In this document: positions 18,575-27,133 of the stretch, piece by piece
How the letters are laid out: each line of letters begins with the position of its first letter
Position numbering within the stretch: position 1 is the stretch's first letter
From: JAOUFP01 sp963801505
Lineage (GTDB): Bacteria; Nitrospirota; Thermodesulfovibrionia; Thermodesulfovibrionales; UBA6898
Assembly: GCA_963801505.1 (NCBI GenBank)
Contig: CAWDEY010000017.1
Coordinates: 62,001-126,000, forward strand
DNA length: 64,000 bases
Reading direction: 5' to 3'
Position numbers and translations under genes: made by a program
The notes under the pieces: model-generated
Told to the model about the DNA's origin: nothing
Databases searched by the model: none
Seen by the model: the letters and a program-made list of their open reading frames with translations, nothing else

Positions 18575-19616
18575 TTTCAGCCTCCATCATCTCCTCGCTG
18601 AGCAGTTGATCCTTCGGTACGGCACGCGACAGTCGCCGCCCGATTATATTCGGGAGACATGCTGCCGGGATCCCGGTACCGGGTTTTTTTGTCGTAAGGT
18701 GTTCGGGGCAAAGCACTGTGCCGGCAGGCAGATCATCCATAGCTACGACACTCTTGGTAAAAAGACTGCGAACGGTTGTCAGTTCCTTCGCAATCACGTC
18801 CTTCTCCACCGGATTAGCCTTCATCTTCTCGATGAAACGCACCCCTTGCACCAACTGGCGAAGTTCTGTCGTGGTAATCGAAGAAGAGACGTCAGGACCG
18901 AACATCTCGCGGCTCAAGGTAACATGTACTTCCAGGACGTCACACCCTACTGCGGCAGCCGCCAATCCGGGATAGATGGTCCCCGAGTGGTCCGAAAGCC
19001 CTACGGCGCATTGGTACCGCTCGCGAAAAAGAGGCAGGAGGTTTAATCCTACCTTCTCAGGAGGGCAGGGATAGATGGAGGTACATTGCAGCAGCACGAA
19101 CGGTACCGCCTTTGCTTTCATGTGGCCGACGGCCGCGTCAATCTCGGGCAGCTGCCCCATTCCCGTGGAGAGGAGAACCGGCGAGCGCGTTTCCGCGATG
19201 CGCTCAAGCAGTGGGCCTGAATTGACTTCGCCTGATGCGACCTTCCAGACGCGCATGCCTATGCGATCAAGCAAGTTTGCCGCTTCGATAGAAAAAGGCG
19301 AACTGACAAAGAGGATTCCCCGATCATCTGCATGCTCTTTCAGCCCTCTCCACTGATCCTCCGTAAATTCCATCCGCTTCCAGTATCCGTATCGGGTCTC
19401 ATCCTGCTTACTGAACTTTACTCGCCAAGGTTCCTCAGGTGTGCTTTCGGCAGCTGCGATGTGGGTCTGGAATTTGACCGCATCCGCCCCTGCATTGGCA
19501 ATTGCGTCGATATAGGCATGGGCGAATCCCAGACTGCCGTCGTGTGCCTGGGCAACCTCCGCTATGATCATGCAGCGTTTACCAAGCAGCTTCAAGAAAT
19601 CGTTCATACCGCCCAT
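18561..19616 (-). CDS. neuB: N-acetylneuraminate/legionaminate-type synthase (NeuB family)
   Basis: About 351 aa from the ATG at 19616, which has GAGG eight bases upstream; the longer frame to 19736 is not needed. The NeuB TIM barrel is visible: MIIAEVAQAHDGSLG, DAVKFQTH, FVSSPFSIEAANLLDRIG, WKVASGEV, LLSTGMG, LLQCTSIYPCPPEKV, GLSDHSG and DVLEVHVTLSR. The C-terminal SAF (antifreeze-like) domain begins near RSLFTKSVVAMDDLPAG and ends with GIPAACLPNIIGRRLSRAV. It condenses phosphoenolpyruvate with a ManNAc-like sugar. It is translationally coupled to neuC downstream and overlaps the neuC remnant upstream. Confidence 0.92.
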   Translation of the reverse strand: MGGMNDFLKLLGKRCMIIAEVAQAHDGSLGFAHAYIDAIANAGADAVKFQTHIAAAESTPEEPWRVKFSKQDETRYGYWKRMEFTEDQWRGLKEHADDRGILFVSSPFSIEAANLLDRIGMRVWKVASGEVNSGPLLERIAETRSPVLLSTGMGQLPEIDAAVGHMKAKAVPFVLLQCTSIYPCPPEKVGLNLLPLFRERYQCAVGLSDHSGTIYPGLAAAAVGCDVLEVHVTLSREMFGPDVSSSITTTELRQLVQGVRFIEKMKANPVEKDVIAKELTTVRSLFTKSVVAMDDLPAGTVLCPEHLTTKKPGTGIPAACLPNIIGRRLSRAVPKDQLLSEEMMEAENGTT

Positions 19617-19753
19617 AATCTTACCCTCGGACCTGTCCGGCGGCTGTTCAATTTCAGGCTTATTTTCATCTCGGTCGTACCCGGCTTGAGCCGCCCATAG
19701 TTGGTCCTGTCGACAAACACAACCGCTATTTTCCATTTTTTTCCTTTCTCCAT
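19604..19753 (-). pseudogene. N-terminal remnant of a second NeuC-type epimerase
   Basis: A 49-codon frame from an ATG at 19753, 9 bp after the neuA stop, with AGG in a usable position. It reads MEKGKKWKIAVVFVDRTNYGRLKP, written here in parts: KIAVVFVDR then YGRLKP, the NeuC-type N-terminal beta strand and turn. It then diverges (TTEMKISLKLNSRR) and stops at 19604, overlapping the start of neuB by 13 bp. It may be a relic of a deletion that removed most of a neuC between neuA and neuB. The full neuC lies after neuB and is not identical to it. Confidence 0.5.
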
Positions 19754-19764
19754 ATCATCAACCT

Positions 19765-20472
19765 TCACTGTCCCTGCTTTTTCAGTAAAAACTCGGCCCA
19801 TTCGAGCTCTATAGGCTCATCAATGTTCACCACTTCTCTTTCCATTATGAAGGGCACGGTATTGGCGGTAATGATCCTCTTCTGATCGACCAGGCAGGAG
19901 CGCGTCAGCGCATAGCAGACTCCGTTCCTCCAGTAAAGAGCATCAAGAGATTGCCGCATTACAACAGCGGCGCCTCTTGTTTCATAAAAGTATATACGTC
20001 CCTCGTGCTCCCGTAAGACCTTGGCAGGGTGGAACTTGGAAGAAAGTGGATTGACCGTTACGACCGAGTCCGCGCCGCTGCTCAGTAAAAGCCGTACTGA
20101 AGATTCGATGTCCTCAGGCCTTCTCAACGGACTTGTAGGCTCTACAATCAGTATGATATCGAATTTCTTATTGCAGAAATTCTCGGTCTCCCGCAAAGCA
20201 TGCGTTATAGTTTCAACCGCACCGGCCGTGTCCGTACTCAATTCGGAGGGGCGCATGAAGGGCGCTTCGAGGCCATATCTCATGCCCTCACGCGCATAAT
20301 CCACGGAATCGGTCGAAATGATTTTCGCATCAATCCACGCCAGACTGTCCAGGCATCGACCAGCTAATCCGATCAGGGAGGTCCCTGAGAGCAACTGCAT
20401 ATTCTTGTTTGGTATGCCTTTGCTGCCGCTGCGGGCGGGAACGACTGCCAGTATGCCTTTATCCTGAAACAT
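19765..20472 (-). CDS. neuA: Acylneuraminate cytidylyltransferase (CMP-nonulosonate synthetase)
   Basis: A 235-aa CMP-sugar synthetase. GILAVVPARSGSKGIPNKN is the CTP-binding loop, AKIISTDSVDYAREG and FMRPSELSTDTAGAVE follow, and LIVEPTSPLRRPEDIESS is the sugar-binding core. It activates the nonulosonic acid to its CMP form for transfer. I start at the ATG at 20472 (MFQDKGIL), since the longer frame to 20538 would overlap the Gfo/Idh gene by 58 bp. It belongs to the same operon, with the Gfo/Idh gene ending 8 bp upstream. Confidence 0.9.
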   Translation of the reverse strand: MFQDKGILAVVPARSGSKGIPNKNMQLLSGTSLIGLAGRCLDSLAWIDAKIISTDSVDYAREGMRYGLEAPFMRPSELSTDTAGAVETITHALRETENFCNKKFDIILIVEPTSPLRRPEDIESSVRLLLSSGADSVVTVNPLSSKFHPAKVLREHEGRIYFYETRGAAVVMRQSLDALYWRNGVCYALTRSCLVDQKRIITANTVPFIMEREVVNIDEPIELEWAEFLLKKQGQ

Positions 20473-20480
20473 ATGTTCTC

Positions 20481-21500
20481 TTATTGTTCCACGCGTTTGA
20501 CCGGGACCATCATTCCCTTCGCGGAGCTCTCCCGGCATGCCTCAAGAACGCTCAATACGTTGATCCCATCCTCAAGAGAGCACGATGCTGTCGCTTTTCC
20601 ATCTATGATGTCGATGAACTCCTGAGCGACGTTCACAAACATATCATTTCGTTGAAAGTTAAAGTTTACGAAATCCCATTTCATTTCTATCTCCCTGCTG
20701 AAACATATCTGGTTCGGATCGAAGCTCCACATCATCGTACAGTTCTCCCCGGTAACTGAAATGAATTTCTCATGGGGTCTCCCATACAAGTCGAGGTGGA
20801 CGGACACGCGCAGGCCTCCCTCGTATTCAACCAATATATCAACGTTATCATCGGTTTCTATTTCGAGGGAACTCAGATGCTCTACTTTCGCGAATACCCC
20901 TTTGGGCATTCCGAAAAACCAGAGCATAAGATCGATAAAATGGCTCTCATCGAGGAGGGCTCCTCCACCGAGTTCCTTGCTCGCCATAAAGAAGTCCTGG
21001 TATCGCTCCCACGGATGCCAGTCCGCCAAATGGGCGCTCATGACAAATTTTGCATGCAGGGGTTTTCCGAGCTCCTGCCCGCTCATAAGCCGCTTTCGGA
21101 ACTCACCCAACGGGGGCCACCAGCGGTACGTGTATCCCATCAATATTCTTGCGCTGATACCGGCTTCGGCCAGAAAGCGCTTCAATGAAAGCGCGTCGGA
21201 GAGAGACGGCGAGAGGGGTTTTTCTAGAAGAATCGGATGCCCCAGGCGCGCTGCAAGAATACACTGTTTGACATGAAACTTCGGCGGCGACCCTACAACG
21301 ACACCGTCGATTCGCTCCGCACTCAGGGCTTCCTCAAAGCGCGTAAATTTCCCCCGGAGAGGGACCAGTCCGGAGGCATCTTCAAGCCTGTCTTCACGGG
21401 GGTCCATCGCCGACACCTCACAGCCGAGGTCGGAAAAATTTTTCAGGTGTCTCTTTCCGACCGAACCCGCACCAAGCACCAAAATATGTTTCTTTGCCAT
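20481..21500 (-). CDS. Gfo/Idh/MocA family NAD(P)-dependent oxidoreductase
   Basis: A 339-aa protein with an N-terminal Rossmann fold (ILVLGAGSVGKRHLKNF), the dinucleotide-site VVGSPPKFH and the family signature LLEKPLSPSLSDAL. The C-terminal domain contains GGGALLDESHFIDLMLWFFG with the conserved catalytic-type His/Asp. It oxidises or reduces a sugar ring hydroxyl, probably on the nonulosonate or a precursor. It is placed between a thiamine-dependent enzyme and neuA, as in several modified-sialic-acid loci. Confidence 0.88.
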   Translation of the reverse strand: MAKKHILVLGAGSVGKRHLKNFSDLGCEVSAMDPREDRLEDASGLVPLRGKFTRFEEALSAERIDGVVVGSPPKFHVKQCILAARLGHPILLEKPLSPSLSDALSLKRFLAEAGISARILMGYTYRWWPPLGEFRKRLMSGQELGKPLHAKFVMSAHLADWHPWERYQDFFMASKELGGGALLDESHFIDLMLWFFGMPKGVFAKVEHLSSLEIETDDNVDILVEYEGGLRVSVHLDLYGRPHEKFISVTGENCTMMWSFDPNQICFSREIEMKWDFVNFNFQRNDMFVNVAQEFIDIIDGKATASCSLEDGINVLSVLEACRESSAKGMMVPVKRVEQ

Positions 21501-21517
21501 ATGCTTAACTCAGTTTT

Positions 21518-23083
21518 TTAGTTATCGTACGGTAGAGTGTAGGATTGAAATGCATCTCTACAAAAAGGGGGCCGGAGCGCTGGAAATCGTGCTGTCATTA
21601 AGGCTTCAAGCTCCGAGATGTTTGAAACAAACCCTGAAGAACATCCCATAGATTCGACCGCGCGCCACCACACCGGGTCCTTGATAGTGAATGCATTCGC
21701 GCGCAGCCCATCGTGGGCGCCCGACCGTGCGATAGTTCCATAGAGGCCGTCGGACATGAGCACAAACAAGACCGGCAATTTCATTTGAACGGCCAATTTA
21801 ATCTCCGCAACATAGGGACCGACTCCACCATCTCCAACTACGCAGACGACAGTTTTTCCGGGAGATGAAAGCGCAGCGCCGATGGCAGTCGGAATTGCAG
21901 TGCCCATAAAACGGCCGTTGCTGCTTCCACAGAAGTTTTCAGGCCTTGAGACCCGCCATACGATCTCCCCCACCGTACAAAACAGACCCGTATCCAAAAC
22001 CAGCAGAGGGTCGTGCACTCTTTGCTGCACATGCAGAAACACACAGGGGGGCAACCATTGATCAATATGCAATTCTTGTTCTTCCGCTTTCCTGAGCAGG
22101 CTGATTTCTTCCGCCCCCCATTCCTTATCTTGAAGTGCGGAAATGACCAGCTCTATTGCGAAGGAGATATCAGGTGCAAGAAAACGTGCTTCGGCATCAA
22201 ACCCTTCATGCCGGTCCTCCCCTATTACGTCCAGCAGAACTGCGCGCGCAGGAAGGAATCTCGCCTGCACTACCTCATTGTTCCTCAGGCCGACGGCCAC
22301 AACCAGATCAGCTTTTCCGAGGACCAGCTTCTCGGGGGAAATCTCTTTACCCACTCCCGTTATCACTCCGCCGGCGTACAATCCGTTTTCATCCATTGCC
22401 CCCTTAGCGGAGGCTGTTGTAAAAACAGGCACCTTGAGTCTGTCCACTATGCCGGGCTTGAGCCGCCTTGTGACCATTGAGCCCAATATGACCGCGGGAC
22501 AGGAGGCCTTCTCGATGAGATACAGTATTTGCCCGAGTTCCGCCTCCTGCGTCGATGCGTCCCCGCTGAGTTGTTCCGTATATTCTGAACACGTGTCCAC
22601 TGGCTGGGGGCAAAGGTCCAGATGGACGGGACCGGGATATTCCTTGCAGGCCTTCGAGAGCAGTTTCCGCAATGCCTCACCGGCCGCATCCACAAACTCG
22701 GCCCCCTTGACGATAGTGGAGCACACCGAACGATGGTCCAACCTTTTGTGCTTCGCAAATACGGGAGCTGAAGGACTATAGGCCTCGGTGATCGTCAATG
22801 CGGGACGGCCTTCGTACAAATTAGAGAGGATACCGGGCACAAAGTTGGCAAAGCCGGGTCCCTTTATTCCGATGGCCGCCGCCTTCGTAGCGCCGTAACG
22901 GCAGCACGCCCCCGCCATCATGACGGCGGCAGCTTCATGGGAAACTGGATAGTACGCAACACCTCTCTCCTCAAGCGCCCGTATCAATGTGAGACTTGGT
23001 CCGCTGCCGGTCACCCCGAATGCGTATTCAATCCCGCCTTCGACGATGCCCTCCGCCAAGCATGTTATATGGTCATATGCCAT
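21518..23083 (-). CDS. Thiamine pyrophosphate-dependent enzyme (acetolactate synthase-like)
   Basis: About 521 aa from an ATG that shares its A with the upstream stop codon (TAATG), so the frame to 23113 is not used. The N-terminal PYR domain has YPVSHEAAAVMMAGACCRYG with the catalytic Glu. The middle domain has PAVILGSMVTRRL. The C-terminal PP domain has VCVVGDGGVGPYVAEIKLAV, the TPP/Mg site. The usual NN at the end of the TPP motif is replaced by SD (FVLMSDGLYG). The family performs 2-oxoacid decarboxylation or carboligation. With the hydroxyacid dehydrogenase and oxidoreductase on either side, it may build an unusual acyl or carbon-branch substituent on the surface sugar. That role is inference. 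Confidence 0.85.
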   Translation of the reverse strand: MAYDHITCLAEGIVEGGIEYAFGVTGSGPSLTLIRALEERGVAYYPVSHEAAAVMMAGACCRYGATKAAAIGIKGPGFANFVPGILSNLYEGRPALTITEAYSPSAPVFAKHKRLDHRSVCSTIVKGAEFVDAAGEALRKLLSKACKEYPGPVHLDLCPQPVDTCSEYTEQLSGDASTQEAELGQILYLIEKASCPAVILGSMVTRRLKPGIVDRLKVPVFTTASAKGAMDENGLYAGGVITGVGKEISPEKLVLGKADLVVAVGLRNNEVVQARFLPARAVLLDVIGEDRHEGFDAEARFLAPDISFAIELVISALQDKEWGAEEISLLRKAEEQELHIDQWLPPCVFLHVQQRVHDPLLVLDTGLFCTVGEIVWRVSRPENFCGSSNGRFMGTAIPTAIGAALSSPGKTVVCVVGDGGVGPYVAEIKLAVQMKLPVLFVLMSDGLYGTIARSGAHDGLRANAFTIKDPVWWRAVESMGCSSGFVSNISELEALMTARFPALRPPFCRDAFQSYTLPYDN

Positions 23084-24021
23084 TATATGCCGTACCCAAG
23101 AATCCGCTCGCATGAATACCGTATAACCTTATCGACTGACTCCGGGCAAAATCCTCCGATATGAGGAGTTATAATCACATTGGGACTCTCCTTACTATAG
23201 CGCCAAAGCAGGCTGTCGGAAGGATGTGGCTCACCAATGAGCACATCGACTCCCGCGGCCGAGATATGGCCCTGCCTTAGCCCTTCTACAAGCGCCGCCT
23301 CATCAACCAGTTCGCCTCTCGAAGTATTAATAAATATGCAGCCGCGTTTGCACATGCGTATCTTCTCTTGAGAAATCATCCCGGCGGTTTCCGGAGACAG
23401 GTGGACATGAACCGATATGATATCAGATGTCGCCAGGAGCACATCGAACTCCACGAGTTCAACTCCTTCCGCATGCTTTTCCACAAAAGGATCGTATGCC
23501 TGCACATTCATCCCGAAAGCGGTCGCATAGCGGGCCATCCATGAGCCGATACGCCCATACCCGATTATGCCAAGCATTTTCCCTTTGAGCATTATGCCGG
23601 GGAATTCCGACCTCCTCCACTCCCCCTCTTGAACATTATAAGTGGCGCCCCTGAGTTTGCGCGCACACGCCATTAACAGGAGCCATGAGTGTTCCGCTGC
23701 CGCGGTAAGGTCCTTCAAAATCGGCTGTCCCTTCAGGGTAAGTAGCGGTATGCCTCTCTCGGCCAGGGCATTTTGATCTATATGACTTGCCCCAGTGGTT
23801 GCCGTAACGATCAATTTAAGATTTTCCGCCCGTCCGATGGACTCCCGCGCAACGGGGACTTTCATAGATGCATCGAGGAATATGGAACACAGTTCGAAAA
23901 TCGGCAGAAGCGCTTCCGGTTCCGGCTCCACAACACGCACGTCGTATTTTGCGCCAAGCATTTCTTTCACTATCTCACCGCTTGAGGGAGGACCACTATA
24001 AAGCAAAATATCCATGGACAT
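23083..24021 (-). CDS. D-2-hydroxyacid dehydrogenase, NAD-binding
   Basis: A 312-aa protein. The Rossmann motif is MLGIIGYGRIGSWMARYA, the catalytic Arg lies in FINTSRGELVDEAAL, and the catalytic His in ITPHIGGFCPES. The N-terminal catalytic domain carries VTATTGASHIDQNALAERGI. I start at MSMDILLY (24021), directly after the small ORF stop at 24023. The product or substrate is likely a 2-oxo/2-hydroxy acid. Overlap with the TPP enzyme start suggests the two enzymes work on successive intermediates. Confidence 0.88.
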   Translation of the reverse strand: MSMDILLYSGPPSSGEIVKEMLGAKYDVRVVEPEPEALLPIFELCSIFLDASMKVPVARESIGRAENLKLIVTATTGASHIDQNALAERGIPLLTLKGQPILKDLTAAAEHSWLLLMACARKLRGATYNVQEGEWRRSEFPGIMLKGKMLGIIGYGRIGSWMARYATAFGMNVQAYDPFVEKHAEGVELVEFDVLLATSDIISVHVHLSPETAGMISQEKIRMCKRGCIFINTSRGELVDEAALVEGLRQGHISAAGVDVLIGEPHPSDSLLWRYSKESPNVIITPHIGGFCPESVDKVIRYSCERILGYGI

Positions 24022-24022
24022 G

Positions 24023-24199
24023 TTACTCAATCTCATCCACTGTAAGCAGTCTGTTCGGCGGTAAAGCATGCCGCAACTTCTTTCCAATAGGTACATCCAA
24101 TAGGGAATAAGGGCTACTGGTTCCCGAAGTCAATAATCTGTTTAACCCTTCACTCTCGATGAAGTCCTTGTTGCCCTCGTATTGTTCCTGACGATTCAT
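24023..24199 (-). CDS. Small hypothetical protein
   Basis: A 58-codon frame from an ATG at 24199, with GGAGGG 11 bases upstream, to a TAA one base before the next gene's start. The C-terminus reads LRHALPPNRLLTVDEIE. No family is recognised. The tight packing between wzt (stop at 24250) and the dehydrogenase, together with a Shine-Dalgarno, favours a real small protein. It could also be the remnant of a larger transferase lost by deletion. Confidence 0.4.
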   Translation of the reverse strand: MNRQEQYEGNKDFIESEGLNRLLTSGTSSPYSLLDVPIGKKLRHALPPNRLLTVDEIE

Positions 24200-24249
24200 A
24201 GGTCCAATTACCCTCCATTCAATTTTGGCCACCGGAAAATTTCGCAACG

Positions 24250-25524
24250 CTACCTCAACTCCCAGGAATGCGTTACCACCATATTACCGCCGTCACCTGG
24301 ATTCAATTTGCCTGTCCCATAGAAGTCCCCCTCAACTACGTCAAGCATAAACGCATCATCAAGATTGTCTGCCATGACCTCGTCAATCTTACACGATACA
24401 TCTGCTGTATACCGTCCCGGCAAGAGTGGCATTTTTGGGATCTGGCATAAAACCTCACCCGTACCCTGCAGGGCCAGAGAACTGCGGTGCGAGCACCGCG
24501 ACAAACACATGAAGAGTCGTTGCCCGAACATATTCTTAAATGCTATACGAATAACAGCGGGCAGGGTGGTCTCCTCATTTTTTTGGTATTGAAGACCAAT
24601 CGTCAACGGATTTCCTGTCTGCCCGACAGGCACTTCTTTCCCTTCGCCATCATAGAATATGACCCCCGTAAAACACAGAGCGCTATTACCACGCCGGTCG
24701 GTCCTTTCGCCCATTGAAGAAGACTGAGCAACGGACTGATTTTCATGAAGATACCGTCTTATGACATTGTCGGTGCTGTCCTGAAGCACGAGTTCGCCAT
24801 TGTCAAGAAGTATTGCCGATGAACATAGTGCCTGTACCGCCGACAAGTTATGACTTACGAAAAGTATGGTCCTCCCTTCAGTAGCAACCTCTGCCATCTT
24901 CCCCAGACATTTCTTTTGGAAGCCCGCATCCCCTACCGCCAATACCTCATCTATGATCATGATCTCTGTCTCCAGGTGGGCCGCCACCGCGAAGGCAAGA
25001 CGGAGGTGCATTCCGGATGAATATCTCTTCACCGCTGTATCAATGAACTTCTCGACCTCCGAAAATGCAACGATCTCATCAAACTTTCTGTTGATCTCAG
25101 TACGCTTCATTCCGAGGATGGCCCCGTTAAGATAAATGTTTTCTCTCCCCGTTAATTCAGGATGAAATCCCGTGCCCACCTCCAAAAGTGAGCCGACGCG
25201 CCCGCGTATGTCCGCATATCCCGTGGTCGGCTCGGTAATGCGGGACAGCATCTTCAGCAGTGTGCTCTTCCCTGCGCCATTGCGTCCGATAACGCCTACT
25301 ACTTCGCCCTTTGTGACCTCGAAGGATACATCCTTTAGCGCCCATATCGCTTCATCCAGTTCTGAAGCCCCGGCCGCCTCTCCGCGCAGCAATTTTCCCG
25401 CCTTGCGGAACGGCGAGAGGAATGCATGGGCCAGGTTTTCACGCAGGGTCTGGTAATTGTTCTGCTGACTGCCTATGTGATACAGCTTACTGAAACCCTC
25501 GACTCGTATTGCTATGTCATTCAT
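24250..25524 (-). CDS. wzt: ABC transporter ATP-binding protein, polysaccharide export (Wzt-type)
   Basis: A 424-aa protein. The ATPase domain has Walker A GVIGRNGAGKSTLL, signature KRYSSGMHLRLAFAVA and Walker B IMIIDEVLAVGD, followed by FVSHN. The preceding SRITEPTTGYADIRGRVGSLLEVGTGFHPELTGREN is described here by its key motifs only: RGRVGSLLEVG and FHPELTGREN, diagnostic of teichoic-acid/O-antigen exporters. Residues 270-424 form the C-terminal extension that in Wzt binds the modified end of the glycan. It pairs with the permease upstream, 9 bp away, to export the assembled polymer across the inner membrane. Confidence 0.93.
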   Translation of the reverse strand: MNDIAIRVEGFSKLYHIGSQQNNYQTLRENLAHAFLSPFRKAGKLLRGEAAGASELDEAIWALKDVSFEVTKGEVVGVIGRNGAGKSTLLKMLSRITEPTTGYADIRGRVGSLLEVGTGFHPELTGRENIYLNGAILGMKRTEINRKFDEIVAFSEVEKFIDTAVKRYSSGMHLRLAFAVAAHLETEIMIIDEVLAVGDAGFQKKCLGKMAEVATEGRTILFVSHNLSAVQALCSSAILLDNGELVLQDSTDNVIRRYLHENQSVAQSSSMGERTDRRGNSALCFTGVIFYDGEGKEVPVGQTGNPLTIGLQYQKNEETTLPAVIRIAFKNMFGQRLFMCLSRCSHRSSLALQGTGEVLCQIPKMPLLPGRYTADVSCKIDEVMADNLDDAFMLDVVEGDFYGTGKLNPGDGGNMVVTHSWELR

Positions 25525-25533
25525 CGTATGTCC

Positions 25534-26388
25534 CTATATCACGTCCGCAAAGGTCTTTTCCATGCGCCGGAAATACAGCGCTCCTCCAAGCAGGATCAGG
25601 AGCGATACCATCGAGGAGACTATGATCATGGGTCCTGGAGCAGTGTCCGTGCCGAGCAGTGCCCAGCGAAAGCCCTCAACGACCCCCACCATGGGGTTTA
25701 TTCCGTATAGAGTGCGCCAGGGCTCGGACAGCAGGCTGCTCGGATATGCAATGGGCGTTGCGAACATCCAGAACTGTGCGAGGAACGGCATGATGTACTG
25801 CACGTCGCGGAACTGGACATTCATCGCGGAAAGCCAAAGAGCGACCCCGAGTGCAGTGCAAAATGACAACGCCAGCAGAAAAGGCAGCAATATGACATTC
25901 CCCGTAGGCGTGAGGTTGTAATATTTCATCATAACGACCAATATGACGAAGGAAAGCAGAAAATCTATGACACCCGACAAAACCGCTGCAAGAGGTATGG
26001 AAAGCCGGGGGAAATAGACCTTTTGGATCAGACTGGAACTGCCTACCAGGCTGTTCGATGCCTTGCTCATCCCATTCGCAAAAAAGGTCCATGGTACCAG
26101 AGCCGCATAGGCGAAGATAGGATAGGGAATGCCGTCCGACGGGATTTTGGCCAATCGGCCAAAAAAGACGCTGAAGACCACCATGGTACAAAAAGGCTGG
26201 ATAACGGCCCAGGCAACCCCGAGCACGGTCTGCTTGTATCGCACCTTGATATCGCGCCAGACAAGAAAGTATATCAATTCGCGATATGCCCATAATTCCA
26301 GGAGTTTCAGGGAAACCCACCCCTTTGAGGGCTCAATCCGCAGCACAGGTGTGCCGGTCGCATCTGTATTCCCGTTGTCATATGACAT
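25534..26388 (-). CDS. wzm: ABC transporter permease, polysaccharide export (Wzm-type)
   Basis: About 284 aa with six predicted hydrophobic segments, for example VLGVAWAVIQPFCTMVVFSVFF, given here as VAWAVIQPF and MVVFSVFFGRL. It has the ABC2-type signature WRDIKVRYKQTVLGVAWA near the N-terminus. This is the family of O-antigen and capsule exporters. I choose the ATG at 26388 because it has AAGGAG nine bases upstream; an ATG at 26412 overlaps the end of the SDR gene and is the alternative. The pair defines an ABC-transporter-dependent surface polymer pathway, with no Wzx/Wzy gene seen in the window. Confidence 0.92.
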   Translation of the reverse strand: MSYDNGNTDATGTPVLRIEPSKGWVSLKLLELWAYRELIYFLVWRDIKVRYKQTVLGVAWAVIQPFCTMVVFSVFFGRLAKIPSDGIPYPIFAYAALVPWTFFANGMSKASNSLVGSSSLIQKVYFPRLSIPLAAVLSGVIDFLLSFVILVVMMKYYNLTPTGNVILLPFLLALSFCTALGVALWLSAMNVQFRDVQYIMPFLAQFWMFATPIAYPSSLLSEPWRTLYGINPMVGVVEGFRWALLGTDTAPGPMIIVSSMVSLLILLGGALYFRRMEKTFADVI

Positions 26389-26404
26389 GTACTCAATCTC
26401 CTTA

Positions 26405-27133
26405 TTATTCATTCTTGGTGAAAGGTCTTATGTTTATGTCGGTGACCTCAGCGCTCCTCGGAAGAGACAGCACGTTGAGGATCAGAGCTGCCACGTCCCC
26501 GGGTTGCAGAAACCGCTCGGGGTGATAAATCTTTTCCTCCATCTCATGGACCAGCGCCTGCATCGGGGTAGCTGTTCTGCCAGGATAGATGCTCAGTACA
26601 CGTATGCCTTCGGCATTGACCTCTTCCCGCAGGCTGTCCGCAACAGCCTTCAATCCGTGTTTTGTTGCCGAGTACTGGCTCACATTGGCCTTTGCCTTCA
26701 GCCCGGCACTTGAATTGATGAATACAATCTGCCCTCTGCGTGATCTTATCATGGACAACAGGGCCTGTGTAAGCAGGTATGGGGCCCTCACATTAGTTCT
26801 GTATTGCAGGTCGAACTGTTCAACGGGGGAGTCTTCGATCCTGCCCATCGTATAGATGCCTGCGCTGTGGACCAGGATATCTACACCCGGAAAGTCCCTG
26901 ACTATGGCGGCCCGGAACCTGCGAATGTCCTCGTCAACCGTCAGGTCCGCCAGGTAGCCCCTGACAAAAGATGCAGAAGGCCTGATTTCTTCGGCGACCG
27001 CGTCGAGGGAGTTCTGATCGCGTCCCACGAGGCAAAGCGATGCGCCCTCTGCTGCAAGCGCCACCGAGATAGCCTTGCCGATACCGGCGCTTGCCCCTGT
27101 TACTACTGCCACCTGACTTGCAAGGCTATTCAT
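26405..27133 (-). CDS. Short-chain dehydrogenase/reductase
   Basis: A 242-aa classical SDR. The NAD(P) motif is VVTGASAGIGKAISVAL and the structural motif is LVHSAG. The catalytic Ser lies in FINSSAGLKAKANVSQYSATKHGLK, here FINSSAG, and the YxxxK is YSATK. The PG motif is LSIYPGRTATPM. Substrate unknown; it may reduce a keto-sugar of the deoxysugar pathway. The start overlaps the upstream gene's end by 8 bp. Confidence 0.88.
   Translation of the reverse strand: MNSLASQVAVVTGASAGIGKAISVALAAEGASLCLVGRDQNSLDAVAEEIRPSASFVRGYLADLTVDEDIRRFRAAIVRDFPGVDILVHSAGIYTMGRIEDSPVEQFDLQYRTNVRAPYLLTQALLSMIRSRRGQIVFINSSAGLKAKANVSQYSATKHGLKAVADSLREEVNAEGIRVLSIYPGRTATPMQALVHEMEEKIYHPERFLQPGDVAALILNVLSLPRSAEVTDINIRPFTKNE

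Noticed and set aside
17735..18601. 288-codon plus-strand frame opposite neuC
   Set aside because: The minus-strand frame is a clear NeuC with all motifs; the long antisense frame is a by-product of codon bias.
24196..24247. Longer TTG start for the small ORF after wzt
   Set aside because: An internal ATG at 24199 has GGAGGG upstream; the TTG version has no ribosome binding site.
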